Positions 1 through 8,186 of a stretch of 64,000 bases of DNA are shown here, one piece after another (position 1 is the first letter of the stretch; every line of letters starts with the position of its first letter). The notes below the pieces were generated by a model. It searched no databases. It was not told where the DNA came from and was given only the letters and a program-made list of their open reading frames with translations. Position numbers and translations under genes: made by a program. This DNA is from Streptomyces sp. NBC_00376 (lineage in GTDB: Bacteria > Actinomycetota > Actinomycetes > Streptomycetales > Streptomycetaceae), in contig NZ_CP107960.1 of the NCBI RefSeq assembly GCF_036077095.1, forward strand, positions 3,596,001-3,660,000, in the 5' to 3' direction.

Positions 1-52
1 CCTTGTCCTTACCGGTGATGACCTGAACCAGGTCGCCCTTCTTGATCTTCAT
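1..52 (-). CDS. rplX: 50S ribosomal protein L24, 5' end only
   Basis: Only the first 17 codons lie in the window, starting at the ATG at 52 and reading [17 protein letters not shown]. This matches the start of L24 and its KOW-type RNA-binding segment, which nucleates 50S assembly. It begins 2 bases after the rplN stop codon, so its ribosome binding site lies inside the end of rplN and the two are probably translationally coupled. The rest of the gene is outside the window. Confidence 0.9.
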   Translation of the reverse strand, partial: MKIKKGDLVQVITGKDK

Positions 53-54
53 GC

Positions 55-423
55 TTACAGCACCTCCGGCGCGAGCGAGATGATCTTCATGAACTTCTTC
101 TCGCGCAGTTCCCGGCCCACCGGGCCGAAGATGCGGGTGCCGCGGGGGTCACCGTCGTTCTTCAGAATGACGGCGGCGTTCTCGTCGAAGCGGATGTACG
201 AGCCATCCTGACGGCGACGCTCCTTGACGGTGCGAACGATGACGGCCTTGACGACGTCACCCTTCTTCACGTTGCCACCGGGGATCGCGTCCTTGACGGT
301 GGCGACGATGACGTCACCGATGCCCGCGTAGCGGCGACCCGAACCACCGAGAACACGGATGGTGAGGATTTCCTTCGCACCCGTGTTGTCGGCGACGCGA
401 AGTCGCGACTCCTGCTGGATCAC
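55..423 (-). CDS. rplN: 50S ribosomal protein L14
   Basis: A 122-residue protein with the classic L14 start [18 protein letters not shown] and the C-terminal [16 protein letters not shown]14 sits at the subunit interface and contacts 16S rRNA helix 14. Length and sequence are typical. It opens the spc part of the cluster. Unlike most of its neighbours it is separated from the upstream gene, rpsQ, by about 107 bases holding two hairpins, while its stop nearly touches rplX. Confidence 0.98.
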   Translation of the reverse strand: MIQQESRLRVADNTGAKEILTIRVLGGSGRRYAGIGDVIVATVKDAIPGGNVKKGDVVKAVIVRTVKERRRQDGSYIRFDENAAVILKNDGDPRGTRIFGPVGRELREKKFMKIISLAPEVL

Positions 424-451
424 GTCTATCTCCTGATCGTCTGCCGGTTCC

Positions 452-490
452 CGGCGGGGGCCGCTCCGTCACCGGAACGAGCCCCCGCCG
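452..490 (-). terminator. Intercistronic hairpin rpsQ-rplN, distal
   Basis: Perfect 10-bp arms at 452-461 and 481-490 (CGGCGGGGGC with GCCCCCGCCG) enclose a 19-base loop. There is no clear T-run, so this may be an RNA-processing or attenuation structure rather than a full terminator. It lies in the only sizeable gap in this part of the operon. Confidence 0.5.
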
Positions 491-506
491 AGCCTGGCGG
501 AACTTG

Positions 507-528
507 CCTGAGGGGAATGCCCCTCAGG
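507..528 (-). terminator. Intercistronic hairpin just after rpsQ stop
   Basis: A perfect 9-bp stem, 507-515 with 520-528 (CCTGAGGGG with CCCCTCAGG) and a 4-base loop, begins 2 bases after the rpsQ stop codon. Downstream bases on the minus strand are not T-rich, so full termination is unlikely. Partial attenuation or mRNA 3'-end protection between the S10-type and spc-type gene sets is the more likely role. Confidence 0.5.
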
Positions 529-530
529 AA

Positions 531-815
531 TTACTTGGCCTTCTCGAGGATCTCGACGACGCGCCACCGCTTCGTGGCGGACAGCGGCCGGGTCTCCATC
601 AGGAGGACGCGGTCGCCGACGCCGGCGGCGTTCTGCTCGTCGTGCGCCTTGAGCTTGTTCGTACGGCGGATGACCTTGCCGTACAGCGCGTGCTTGACAC
701 GGTCCTCGACAGCGACGACGACGGTCTTGTCCATCTTGTCGCTGACGACCAGACCCTCACGGGTCTTGCGGAAACCGCGGTCGGTGTTCGTCTCAGTCAC
801 AGTCTTCTCGCTCAT
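531..815 (-). CDS. rpsQ: 30S ribosomal protein S17
   Basis: A 94-residue OB-fold primary 16S rRNA-binding protein. The core ([19 protein letters not shown], then [19 protein letters not shown]) is typical S17. A short N-terminal extension ([19 protein letters not shown]) is common in actinobacteria. Its ATG overlaps the rpmC stop codon (ATGA), indicating translational coupling. Two hairpins follow before rplN. Confidence 0.97.
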   Translation of the reverse strand: MSEKTVTETNTDRGFRKTREGLVVSDKMDKTVVVAVEDRVKHALYGKVIRRTNKLKAHDEQNAAGVGDRVLLMETRPLSATKRWRVVEILEKAK

Positions 816-1039
816 CAGACGCTCTCCACCGTCTCGATGCCCAGCTCGCGCTCGCGCATCAGGGTGTAGATCCGGGCGATGTCCTTACGGACGGACTTGA
901 GCCGGCCGTGGTTCTCGAGCTGCCCGGTCGCCGCCTGGAAGCGGAGGTTGAACAGCTCTTCCTTGGCCTCGCGGAGCTTGTTGAGCAGCTCCTCGTTGCC
1001 CAGCTCGCGCAGCTCGGACGCCTTGGTTCCGGCCGACAT
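815..1039 (-). CDS. rpmC: 50S ribosomal protein L29
   Basis: A 74-residue two-helix protein near the nascent-peptide exit tunnel, beginning [19 protein letters not shown] and carrying the family core [18 protein letters not shown]. The ATG at 1039 is preferred over an in-frame GTG one codon upstream because it gives the usual Streptomyces N-terminus and overlaps the rplP stop codon. The 3' end overlaps the rpsQ start. Confidence 0.96.
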   Translation of the reverse strand: MSAGTKASELRELGNEELLNKLREAKEELFNLRFQAATGQLENHGRLKSVRKDIARIYTLMRERELGIETVESV

Positions 1040-1458
1040 CACGCCTCACCTGCCTCGCGCCGAACGATGCGGCACTTCATCGGAAGCTTGTGAGCAGCGC
1101 GGGTGAGCGCCTCACGAGCAATCTTCTCGTTCGGGTAGGACAGCTCGAACATCACGCGACCCGGCTTGACGTTCGCGATCCACCACTCGGGAGAACCCTT
1201 ACCGGAACCCATGCGGGTCTCGGCCGGCTTCTTCGTCAGGGGACGGTCCGGGTAGATGTTGATCCAGACCTTGCCGCCACGCTTGATGTGGCGGGTCATC
1301 GCGATACGAGCTGCCTCGATCTGGCGGTTCGTCACGTACGCCGGGGTCAGCGCCTGGATGCCGTACTCGCCGAACGCAACCTGCGTGCCACCCTTGGACA
1401 TACCGCTGCGCTTCGGGTGGTGCTGCTTGCGGTGCTTGACCCTACGGGGGATCAGCAT
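1039..1458 (-). CDS. rplP: 50S ribosomal protein L16
   Basis: A 139-residue protein with the L16 start [19 protein letters not shown] and the conserved [19 protein letters not shown] segment. L16 organises the tRNA-binding A-site region of the 50S subunit. It starts about 5 bases after the rpsC stop and its own stop overlaps rpmC. Length is standard. Confidence 0.98.
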   Translation of the reverse strand: MLIPRRVKHRKQHHPKRSGMSKGGTQVAFGEYGIQALTPAYVTNRQIEAARIAMTRHIKRGGKVWINIYPDRPLTKKPAETRMGSGKGSPEWWIANVKPGRVMFELSYPNEKIAREALTRAAHKLPMKCRIVRREAGEA

Positions 1459-1463
1459 TTCGG

Positions 1464-2303
1464 TCAGGCCTCCGTTCCGGTGCTCTCGGCAGCCGGAGCG
1501 GCAGCGGCGGGAGCCTCGGCCTTGGGGGCCTCGGTCTGAGCCGACTGCTGCTGCGGCTTGCGACCGCGACCGCCACGCTCGCCACCGCGGCCACCACGGC
1601 CGGCCGGGCGGTCAGCGCCGCCACGGGCCGGGCGGTTGCCTGCGCGGGCAGCGGCGTTCTCGGCGCGGACCTCGGCGATGTTCTTGACGTCGCCCTTGTA
1701 GATCCAGACCTTCACGCCGATGCGGCCGAAGGTCGTCTTGGCCTCGAAGAAGCCGTAGTCGACGTTCGCGCGGAGCGTGTGCAGGGGCACACGGCCCTCG
1801 CGGTAGAACTCCGAGCGGGACATCTCGGCGCCGCCGAGGCGGCCACCGCACTGGATCTTGATGCCCTTGGCGCCGGCCTTCATCGAGCTCTGCATGCTCT
1901 TGCGCATGGCCCGACGGAAGGAGACGCGGGAGGAGAGCTGCTCGGCGACGGCCTGGGCCACCAGCTGAGCGTCCACCTCGGGGTTCTTGACCTCGAGGAT
2001 GTTCAGCTGGACCTGCTTGCCGGTCAGCTTCTCCAGCTCGCCACGGATGCGGTCGGCCTCGGCGCCGCGGCGGCCGATGACGATGCCCGGGCGGGCGGTG
2101 TGGATGTCAACGCGGACGCGGTCGCGGGTGCGCTCGATCTCGACCTTCGAGATGCCGGCCCGCTCCATGCCCTTCGTCATCATGCGACGAATGGCGACGT
2201 CTTCCTTGACGTAGTCCTTGTACAGCTTGTCGGCGTACCAACGGGACTTGAAGTCCGTGGTAATGCCGAGCCGGAACCCGTGCGGGTTTACCTTCTGGCC
2301 CAT
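1464..2303 (-). CDS. rpsC: 30S ribosomal protein S3
   Basis: A 279-residue protein that forms part of the mRNA entry channel. It begins [20 protein letters not shown] and carries the KH RNA-binding domain at roughly residues 38-106. The conserved C-terminal domain ends near residue 210. The last 60 or so residues are a disordered RGG-rich then Ala/Glu-rich tail, a typical actinobacterial extension. Its ATG overlaps the rplV stop codon (TAATG). Confidence 0.98.
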   Translation of the reverse strand: MGQKVNPHGFRLGITTDFKSRWYADKLYKDYVKEDVAIRRMMTKGMERAGISKVEIERTRDRVRVDIHTARPGIVIGRRGAEADRIRGELEKLTGKQVQLNILEVKNPEVDAQLVAQAVAEQLSSRVSFRRAMRKSMQSSMKAGAKGIKIQCGGRLGGAEMSRSEFYREGRVPLHTLRANVDYGFFEAKTTFGRIGVKVWIYKGDVKNIAEVRAENAAARAGNRPARGGADRPAGRGGRGGERGGRGRKPQQQSAQTEAPKAEAPAAAAPAAESTGTEA

Positions 2304-2650
2304 TACCGGGTTCCTTCCTTGCTGCTGACGACCACGGTGATGTGGCTGGTCCGCTTACGGATCCGGTAGGCACGGCCCTGAGCACGCGGACGGAACCGCT
2401 TCAGGGTCGGGCCCTCGTCCACGTACGCCTCGCTGATGACCAGCGAAGAGGCGTCGGTGTGGTCGTAGTTGTGTGCGGCGTTGGCGATGGCGCTGTCCAG
2501 CACCTTGCCAACCGGCACGCTCGCGGCCTGCGGGGCGAAACGCAGGACCGCCTGAGCCTCCGTGGCATCCATGCCACGGATGAGGTCCACCACGCGGCGG
2601 GCCTTCATGGGCGTGACGCGGATGTACCGCGCCTGGGCCCTGGCTTCCAT
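2303..2650 (-). CDS. rplV: 50S ribosomal protein L22
   Basis: A 115-residue protein lining the exit tunnel, with the core [19 protein letters not shown] and the tunnel hairpin [18 protein letters not shown]. The open frame extends 12 codons further upstream. The ATG at 2650 is chosen because it gives the usual Streptomyces N-terminus MEARAQARY and has an AAGG-type ribosome binding site at good spacing. No macrolide-resistance-type loop change is obvious. Confidence 0.96.
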   Translation of the reverse strand: MEARAQARYIRVTPMKARRVVDLIRGMDATEAQAVLRFAPQAASVPVGKVLDSAIANAAHNYDHTDASSLVISEAYVDEGPTLKRFRPRAQGRAYRIRKRTSHITVVVSSKEGTR

Positions 2651-2693
2651 GGTTGTCCCTTCGGTGTAAGTCATAGTCGTTTCCACCCCGCGG

Positions 2694-2975
2694 TTAGCGG
2701 CGCTTCGACTTCCGGTCGTCCTTGACGTGGCCGCGGAAGGTGCGAGTCGGCGAGAACTCGCCGAGCTTGTGGCCGACCATCGACTCGGTGACGAACACCG
2801 GGACGTGGATCTTGCCGTTGTGCACCGCGATGGTGTGACCCAGCATGGCCGGGACGATCATCGAGCGACGGGACCAGGTCTTGATGACGTTCTTGGTGCC
2901 TGCCTCGTTCTGAACTTCCACCTTCTTGATGAGGTGGCCGTCGACGAAGGGCCCCTTCTTGAGACTGCGCGGCAT
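2694..2975 (-). CDS. rpsS: 30S ribosomal protein S19
   Basis: A 93-residue protein in the head of the 30S subunit. It starts [19 protein letters not shown] and carries the typical [20 protein letters not shown] segment. It lies 12 bases downstream of rplB and about 43 bases upstream of rplV. Length is standard. Confidence 0.98.
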   Translation of the reverse strand: MPRSLKKGPFVDGHLIKKVEVQNEAGTKNVIKTWSRRSMIVPAMLGHTIAVHNGKIHVPVFVTESMVGHKLGEFSPTRTFRGHVKDDRKSKRR

Positions 2976-2987
2976 CTAAACCCGCTC

Positions 2988-3824
2988 CTAGCGCTTCTTG
3001 TTCGTCTTGCGGCGGCGGACGATGTACTTGTTCGATGCCTTCTTCGGCGAACGAGTACGACCCTCCTTCTGACCCCACGGCGAGACCGGGTGGCGACCAC
3101 CGGAGGTCTTGCCTTCACCACCACCGTGCGGGTGGTCAACCGGGTTCATCGCGACACCGCGGACGGTCGGGCGAACGCCCTTCCAGCGCATGCGGCCGGC
3201 CTTGCCCCAGTTGATGTTCGACTGCTCGGCGTTGCCGACCTCGCCGATGGTGGCGCGGCAGCGGGCGTCGACCAGGCGGATCTCACCCGACGGCATACGA
3301 AGGTGGGCCATGGTGCCCTCCTTCGCCAGCAGCTGCACGGAGGCACCCGCGGAACGGGCGAACTTCGCGCCGCCGCCGGGCCGCAGCTCGATGGCGTGGA
3401 TGGTCGTACCGACCGGGATGTTGCGCAGCGCCAGGTTGTTGCCGGGCTTGATGTCGGCGGCCGGGCCGTTCTCGACACGGTCGCCCTGCGACAGGCCACG
3501 CGGCGCGATGATGTAGCGCTTCTCGCCGTCCGCGTAGTGCAGGAGCGCGATGCGCGCGGTGCGGTTGGGGTCGTACTCGATGTGCGCGACCTTGGCCGGC
3601 ACGCCGTCCTTGTCGTGACGACGGAAGTCGATCACTCGGTAGGCGCGCTTGTGGCCACCGCCCTGGTGGCGAACGGTCACACGACCGGCGTTGTTACGGC
3701 CGCCCTTGCTGTGCAGGGGGCGGACCAGCGACTTCTCCGGCGTGGACCGCGTGATCTCGACAAAGTCGGCGACGCTGGAGCCACGACGGCCCGGGGTCGT
3801 CGGCTTGTACTTGCGGATACCCAT
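2988..3824 (-). CDS. rplB: 50S ribosomal protein L2
   Basis: A 278-residue primary 23S rRNA-binding protein needed for subunit association and peptidyl transferase activity. It starts [18 protein letters not shown]. The catalytically important HPHGGGEG loop with its conserved histidine is present near residue 230, and the basic C-terminus is [10 protein letters not shown]. Length matches the family. Confidence 0.98.
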   Translation of the reverse strand: MGIRKYKPTTPGRRGSSVADFVEITRSTPEKSLVRPLHSKGGRNNAGRVTVRHQGGGHKRAYRVIDFRRHDKDGVPAKVAHIEYDPNRTARIALLHYADGEKRYIIAPRGLSQGDRVENGPAADIKPGNNLALRNIPVGTTIHAIELRPGGGAKFARSAGASVQLLAKEGTMAHLRMPSGEIRLVDARCRATIGEVGNAEQSNINWGKAGRMRWKGVRPTVRGVAMNPVDHPHGGGEGKTSGGRHPVSPWGQKEGRTRSPKKASNKYIVRRRKTNKKR

Positions 3825-3863
3825 TTCTCAGTCCTCGTCCGATTCCGGACGACTCGACCTCCG

Positions 3864-4187
3864 TCAGGAGGTCGGGCCGCCGAAGATGTCGATACGGTCG
3901 CCCTCGGCGAGGGTCACGATGGCGCGCTTGGTGTCAGCGCGCTTGCCGAAACCGGTCTTGGTGCGCTTGCGCTTACCCTGCCGGTTGATCGTGTTGACCC
4001 CGGTGACCTTGACCGAGAAGACCGCTTCCACGGCCTGCTTGATCTGGGTCTTGTTGGAGCCGGGCGCGACGATGAACGTGTACTTGTTCTCGTCGAGCAG
4101 CGCGTAGCTCTTCTCGGAAACGACCGGCTTGACGAGAACGTCGCGCGGGTCCGAGTAGGTCTTGCTGGTAACGGTCGCCTCGCTCAT
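3864..4187 (-). CDS. rplW: 50S ribosomal protein L23
   Basis: A 107-residue exit-tunnel protein that docks trigger factor and SRP. The core [20 protein letters not shown] is typical, as is the [19 protein letters not shown] segment near the middle. Its ATG overlaps the rplD stop codon (ATGA), implying coupled translation. Confidence 0.97.
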   Translation of the reverse strand: MSEATVTSKTYSDPRDVLVKPVVSEKSYALLDENKYTFIVAPGSNKTQIKQAVEAVFSVKVTGVNTINRQGKRKRTKTGFGKRADTKRAIVTLAEGDRIDIFGGPTS

Positions 4188-4837
4188 CAGGCGTCGCTCC
4201 CTTCGGTCTCAGCGGTCTGGGGGCCAGACACGAAGGACTCGAGGGCGGCCTGGGTGAAGACCACGTCGTCAGAGACGATCACGTCGTACGTGTTCAGCTG
4301 GCCCGGCTCCAGGATGTGCACCTGGGGCAGGTTGCGGGCGGACAGCCACGCGGCCTCGTCGGCACGCTCGACGACCAGGAGCAGGTTCTTGCGCTCCGAG
4401 ATCTTGCCGAACAGCGTCTTGGCGGCCTTCGTGGAGACTGCACCGTCGACCACGCCGGTGACGACGTGGATGCGGGAGTGACGGGCCCGGTCGGAGAGGG
4501 CACCACGCAGGGCGGCGGCCTTCATCTTCTTCGGGGTCCGCTGCGAGTAGTCACGCGGCTGCGGGCCGTGGACGACGCCACCGCCGGCGAACTGCGGCGC
4601 ACGGGTCGAACCCTGGCGCGCGCGGCCGGTGCCCTTCTGGCGGTACGGCTTGCGGCCACCACCACGGACTTCGCCGCGGGTCTTGGTCTTGTGCGTGCCC
4701 TGACGGGCAGCTGCCAGCTGTGCGACGACGACCTGGTGGATCAGCGGAACGCTGGTCTTCGCGTCGAAGATCTCCGCGGGGAGCTCGACGGTACCGGCCT
4801 TGTCGCCTGCCGGCGAAAGGATGTCAATGGTGCTCAT
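4187..4837 (-). CDS. rplD: 50S ribosomal protein L4
   Basis: A 216-residue exit-tunnel protein. The extended tunnel loop [19 protein letters not shown] is intact. The reading frame continues about 33 codons upstream into rplC in an unrelated way. The ATG at 4837 ([19 protein letters not shown]) is chosen as the usual L4 start and sits 4 bases after the rplC stop. In enterobacteria L4 represses its own S10 operon. Whether that holds here is not visible. Confidence 0.97.
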   Translation of the reverse strand: MSTIDILSPAGDKAGTVELPAEIFDAKTSVPLIHQVVVAQLAAARQGTHKTKTRGEVRGGGRKPYRQKGTGRARQGSTRAPQFAGGGVVHGPQPRDYSQRTPKKMKAAALRGALSDRARHSRIHVVTGVVDGAVSTKAAKTLFGKISERKNLLLVVERADEAAWLSARNLPQVHILEPGQLNTYDVIVSDDVVFTQAALESFVSGPQTAETEGSDA

Positions 4838-4841
4838 TACC

Positions 4842-5486
4842 TCAAGCCCCCTTGGCCGCGGTACGGACCAGGACGAGGCCGCCGTTCGGACCGGGGACTG
4901 CGCCCTTGATGAGGAGCAGACCCTTCTCCGCGTCAACCGCGTGGATGGTCAGGTTCTGGGTGGTGACACGCTCGTTGCCCATGCGACCCGCCATGCGCAT
5001 GCCCTTGAAGACACGGCCGGGGGTGGCACAGCCACCGATGGAGCCGGGCATGCGGTGCACACGGTGGGCACCGTGGGACGCCTTGCCACCCTTGAAGTTG
5101 TGACGCTTCATCACACCGGCGAAGCCCTTGCCCTTGCTCTTGCCCGTGACGTCAACCTTGACGCCGGACTCGAACACCTCGGCAGTGACCTCCTGGCCCA
5201 GCGTGTACTCGCTGGCGTCAGGGGTGCGGAGCTCCACCAGGTGGCGGCGCGGGGTCACGTCGGCCTTGGCGAAGTGGCCCTTGAGGGGCTTGTTCACCTT
5301 GCGGGGGTCGATCTCGCCGAAGGCGATCTGGACTGCCTCGTAGCCGTCGTTGTCGTTGGTGCGGACCTGGGTGACGACGCAGGGCCCGGCCTTGACGACG
5401 GTCACCGGGACGACCCGGTTGTTCTCGTCCCAGACCTGGGTCATGCCGAGCTTCTCGCCCAGGACGCCCTTAATGTTCTTAGCCAT
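4842..5486 (-). CDS. rplC: 50S ribosomal protein L3
   Basis: A 214-residue protein that binds near the 3' end of 23S rRNA, starting [20 protein letters not shown]. The ATG at 5486 is preferred to an in-frame GTG four codons upstream, because the GAGGTG around that GTG forms the ribosome binding site. The core [20 protein letters not shown], including the peptidyl-transferase-proximal loop, is present. Confidence 0.97.
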   Translation of the reverse strand: MAKNIKGVLGEKLGMTQVWDENNRVVPVTVVKAGPCVVTQVRTNDNDGYEAVQIAFGEIDPRKVNKPLKGHFAKADVTPRRHLVELRTPDASEYTLGQEVTAEVFESGVKVDVTGKSKGKGFAGVMKRHNFKGGKASHGAHRVHRMPGSIGGCATPGRVFKGMRMAGRMGNERVTTQNLTIHAVDAEKGLLLIKGAVPGPNGGLVLVRTAAKGA

Positions 5487-5499
5487 CTCGCGCGTCACC

Positions 5500-5808
5500 T
5501 CAGAGCTTGATCTCGATGTCGACGCCCGCCGGCAGGTCGAGACGCATCAGCGAGTCAACCGTCTTCGGCGTGGGGTCGAGGATGTCGATGAGGCGCTTGT
5601 GCGTGCGCATCTCGAAGTGCTCGCGCGAGTCCTTGTACTTGTGCGGCGACTTGATGACGCAGTACACGTTCTTCTCAGTGGGCAGCGGCACCGGGCCCGC
5701 GACCGACGCACCAGTGCGGGTCACCGTCTCGACGATCTTCTTCGCCGAGGAGTCGATGACCTCGTGGTCGTAGGCCTTGAGCCGGATGCGGATCTTCTGT
5801 CCCGCCAT
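5500..5808 (-). CDS. rpsJ: 30S ribosomal protein S10 / NusE
   Basis: A 102-residue protein, [20 protein letters not shown] to the C-terminus [12 protein letters not shown]. It is both a 30S head protein and the NusE antitermination factor that pairs with NusB. It is the first gene of the S10 operon, preceded by a leader of about 350 bases and a likely sigma-HrdB promoter. Sequence and length are standard. Confidence 0.98.
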   Translation of the reverse strand: MAGQKIRIRLKAYDHEVIDSSAKKIVETVTRTGASVAGPVPLPTEKNVYCVIKSPHKYKDSREHFEMRTHKRLIDILDPTPKTVDSLMRLDLPAGVDIEIKL

Positions 5809-5870
5809 GGCTACTAGTAGTCCTGTCTCTCATAACGCTCTGGAACCCGGGAGTTCTAACGACTCCACCT

Positions 5871-5895
5871 CCGACCCACGCGGTCGGGCGTGTCG
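5871..5895 (-). promoter_or_regulatory. Leader hairpin element shared with rpsL
   Basis: Read on the minus strand, this leader segment is CGACACGCCCGACC followed by GCGTGGGTCGG. It recurs with one mismatch in 25 at 30478-30502 before rpsL. CCGACC and GGTCGG can pair around a GCGTG loop. It lies about 65 bases upstream of the rpsJ start, downstream of the predicted transcription start, so it would be in the mRNA. It could be an antitermination (Nus-type), processing or stringent-control element. That role is inference. Confidence 0.55.
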
Positions 5896-6168
5896 CATCC
5901 CCTCTACGCAGATCTCCCGAAGGATTTCCCAACCAAGGGGGTGCGGGCCCGAGGACCGCAGGACCGGGGGCGAAACACCCACCGGGTGCCTGGCCGGTGC
6001 CCCACTGACGCTTCCCGGAAGATTCCCGTACGTCCGACCCGAGGGGTCGACGAGTACTGTGGGACTCGCTTCCGGTCCTCCCGGCGGGAGGCGCGCAGCA
6101 TTGACACTCAACCGAGCAACCTGGTCAGTGTGCCATACGGGCCGTGAGCCTGGCCAATCGGGCCGAGG

Positions 6169-6196
6169 ATCTTACCCCGCGTGGTCGCTCGGTCAA
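6169..6196 (-). promoter_or_regulatory. Likely sigma-70 promoter of the S10 operon
   Basis: On the minus strand, TTGACC (6196-6191) and TAAGAT (6174-6169) are separated by 16 bases, close to the vegetative consensus. Transcription would start near 6162 and give a leader of about 350 bases before rpsJ. Confidence 0.55.
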
Positions 6197-6314
6197 ACGC
6201 GGGCGCGCAGCGGGGGCCGCGCCGGGCGCCCCCGGCGTAATTCGGTCGAGCGGTCCGCACCGCCGTGCCTACAGTGACCGGCCGGGCAAACCGTCGTCAC
6301 CAGGGGCATCGATC

Positions 6315-7985
6315 ATGCGTACGCACTATCCGCGCACGGCCCATCTGCCCTGGTCCCCCGGAGCCACCTCGGACGACGTGCGGATCGCCCATCTCGCCGC
6401 GCTGACCGGCCGCGAGGTCGTCGTCACCGAGAAGCTGGACGGCGAGAACACCACGCTCTACGCCGACGGGCTCCACGCCCGCTCCCTGGACTCCGCCCAC
6501 CACCCCTCGCGGGGCTGGGTGAAGGCGCTCCAGGGCCGGGTCGGGGCGCGGATCCCCGAGGGGTGGCGGGTCTGCGGCGAGAACATGTTCGCGCGCCACT
6601 CGATCCCCTACGAGGAGCTGGAGAGCTTCTTCTACGGCTTCTCCGTCTGGGACGGGGAGCACTGCCTGGACTGGGACCGTACCGTGGCGTTCCTGCGGGA
6701 CCTGGGGATACCGGTGCCGCCGGTGCTTTGGCGCGGAGTGTTCGACGCCCGCGCCGAGAAGACGCTGCGGGCGCTGAAGCTCGACACCGGCCGGCAGGAG
6801 GGTTACGTCGTGCGGCCCGCGGACGGTTTCGGCGCGGCGGACTTCCGGTGCCTGGTGGCCAAGTGGGTGCGGCCCGGACACGTACAGACCGATACGCACT
6901 GGATGCACGCCGCCGTCGTGGAGAACGGGCTCGGCCCGGCCGCCGCCCTGTGGGCCGTACGGTCCGGGGCCCCGGCCGACGCGGCGGCGCTGGCCGCCGC
7001 CACCGGCGCGGACGCGGGGGACGCCGGGGCCGCCGCCGCGATGGGCGACGCCCTGGACGCGGCGGGCCGGACGGGCGAGGACCGGCTGACCGGGGTGCTC
7101 GCCGCGCTGCTGCACCGCTCCCGCCGCGCCGCGCTCGCGCCCGCGCTGGCCCCCGCGCTCGGGATGCCGCTCGCCCGGCGCGTCGCGGACCTCGTCGGAC
7201 TGCACCCCGGGCTGCACCGCCCTTACCCGGACGAGGAACGCCGCACCGGGCTGGTCCGGATGTCGTTCGCCGCCGATCTGCCGCTGCTGCACGCGTTGGC
7301 CGCCACGGTCGCGGACACGGCCGGGGCGCGCGAGCAGGTGGAGTGGTCGGCGCTGTACGCACAGGACGTGAGCGAACCGGCCGGGCTGCGGGAGGCGTTC
7401 GCGGACCTGGCACCGGACACCGCCGACCGCTGCCTTGCGCAGGCCCGTGAGGCGTACGCCCTGGGCCGGGTCACCACCGCCGAGGAGGCCGTCGCCGCGA
7501 CCTGGCGCTGGCGGGCCGGGGACTTCCCGCGCCTGGTCCAGCTGGTCGGCCCGTCCGGCAGCGGCAAGAGCACCTTCGCCCGCGCCCTGCCCGGCACCGA
7601 CACGTACCTCTCGCTCGACGACCTGCGCCAGGCCCGGGGCTCGCGCGCCGACCAGAAGGCCAACGGGGACGTGCTGCGCGAGGGGCTCGACCGGCTGGAC
7701 GCAGCGCTCGCGGCCGGCACCACGGTCGTCTGGGACGCCACCTCGCTCAACGCCCACCAGCGCTCCCTGGTGCACGCGGTGGCCCGGCGCAGGGACGCGC
7801 TGCTCACCCATGCCGTGGCGCTGGTCGACGAGGCGGAGCTGATCCGCCGCAACGGGTGCCGCAGCCACCCCGTACCACCCGAGGTGCTGACCGCGCAGCT
7901 GCACAGATTCGTGCCCCCGTACCCCGGCCAGGCCCACCGCACCTGGTACATCGGCGCGAGCGGAACGGTGGAGGACAGGGCGTAG
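6315..7985 (+). CDS. RNA ligase fused to polynucleotide kinase
   Basis: A 556-residue two-enzyme protein, probably for sealing broken RNA. The N-terminal RNA-ligase domain has motif I EKLDGEN with nucleophile Lys40, a motif III-like FFYGFSVWD, motif IV EGYVVR and motif V LVAKWVR, all of the covalent nucleotidyltransferase fold. A mainly helical middle of unknown role covers about 220-400. The C-terminus is a P-loop kinase with GPSGSGKST at 412-420 and a following DATSLN segment, as in 5'-polynucleotide kinases. The ATG at 6315 is chosen because the AGGGG site precedes it and the ligase fold begins soon after; upstream codons do not look coding. It is followed by the DUF504-EEP-nucleotidyltransferase gene. 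Substrate is not known. Confidence 0.88.
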   Translation: MRTHYPRTAHLPWSPGATSDDVRIAHLAALTGREVVVTEKLDGENTTLYADGLHARSLDSAHHPSRGWVKALQGRVGARIPEGWRVCGENMFARHSIPYEELESFFYGFSVWDGEHCLDWDRTVAFLRDLGIPVPPVLWRGVFDARAEKTLRALKLDTGRQEGYVVRPADGFGAADFRCLVAKWVRPGHVQTDTHWMHAAVVENGLGPAAALWAVRSGAPADAAALAAATGADAGDAGAAAAMGDALDAAGRTGEDRLTGVLAALLHRSRRAALAPALAPALGMPLARRVADLVGLHPGLHRPYPDEERRTGLVRMSFAADLPLLHALAATVADTAGAREQVEWSALYAQDVSEPAGLREAFADLAPDTADRCLAQAREAYALGRVTTAEEAVAATWRWRAGDFPRLVQLVGPSGSGKSTFARALPGTDTYLSLDDLRQARGSRADQKANGDVLREGLDRLDAALAAGTTVVWDATSLNAHQRSLVHAVARRRDALLTHAVALVDEAELIRRNGCRSHPVPPEVLTAQLHRFVPPYPGQAHRTWYIGASGTVEDRA

Positions 7986-8182
7986 GGCCTTCCGTCTGGA
8001 TCAGGCCGGATCAGGGAGCGGGGCCCGGTGCCGTGGATCGCAAGGCGGGGGAGGGAGTCGGTGGGGTCTCCCCTGCTCGAGCGCAGCGGAGAGCTTGGGG
8101 AAGCAGCCATGGCGAGTGACGACAATGCCGCGAGGCGCGGCACCGGGACACGCGAGCCCGGCCTGATCCGGACGGAAGGCCC
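7985..8182. repeat. Inverted-repeat element between RNA-repair genes
   Basis: Arms 7985-8009 and 8158-8182 pair at 24 of 25 positions (GGGCCTTCCGT then CTGGATCAGGCCGG against its complement). A second inner pair, CCGGTGCCG near 8026 with CGGCACCGG near 8138, extends the foldback. The left arm begins on the last base of the ligase stop codon. The right arm ends 4 bases before the next start codon and contains that gene's GGAAGG ribosome binding site (8174-8179). The centre has a GGGGTCTCCCC...GAGAGCTTGGGGA segment and an ATCGCAAGGCG...CGACAATGCCGCGAGGCGC pair that also occurs at 60970-61036, so both look like members of one dispersed palindromic family. Confidence 0.75.
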
Positions 8183-8186
8183 CTGA

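Larger units (their letters stand above)
5809..6314. promoter_or_regulatory. S10-operon leader and divergent intergenic region
   Basis: A 506-base gap between rpsJ (minus) and the RNA ligase gene (plus), with no convincing coding sequence. On the minus strand it holds a promoter near 6169-6196, a long untranslated leader, and at 5871-5895 an element also found before rpsL. The plus-strand part next to 6315 holds only a short AGGGG ribosome binding site for the ligase gene. A plus-strand promoter is not obvious. Confidence 0.6.

Noticed and set aside
2727..4481. Plus-strand frame of 584 codons opposite rpsS-rplB-rplW-rplD
   Set aside because: Covers four conserved ribosomal genes on the other strand.
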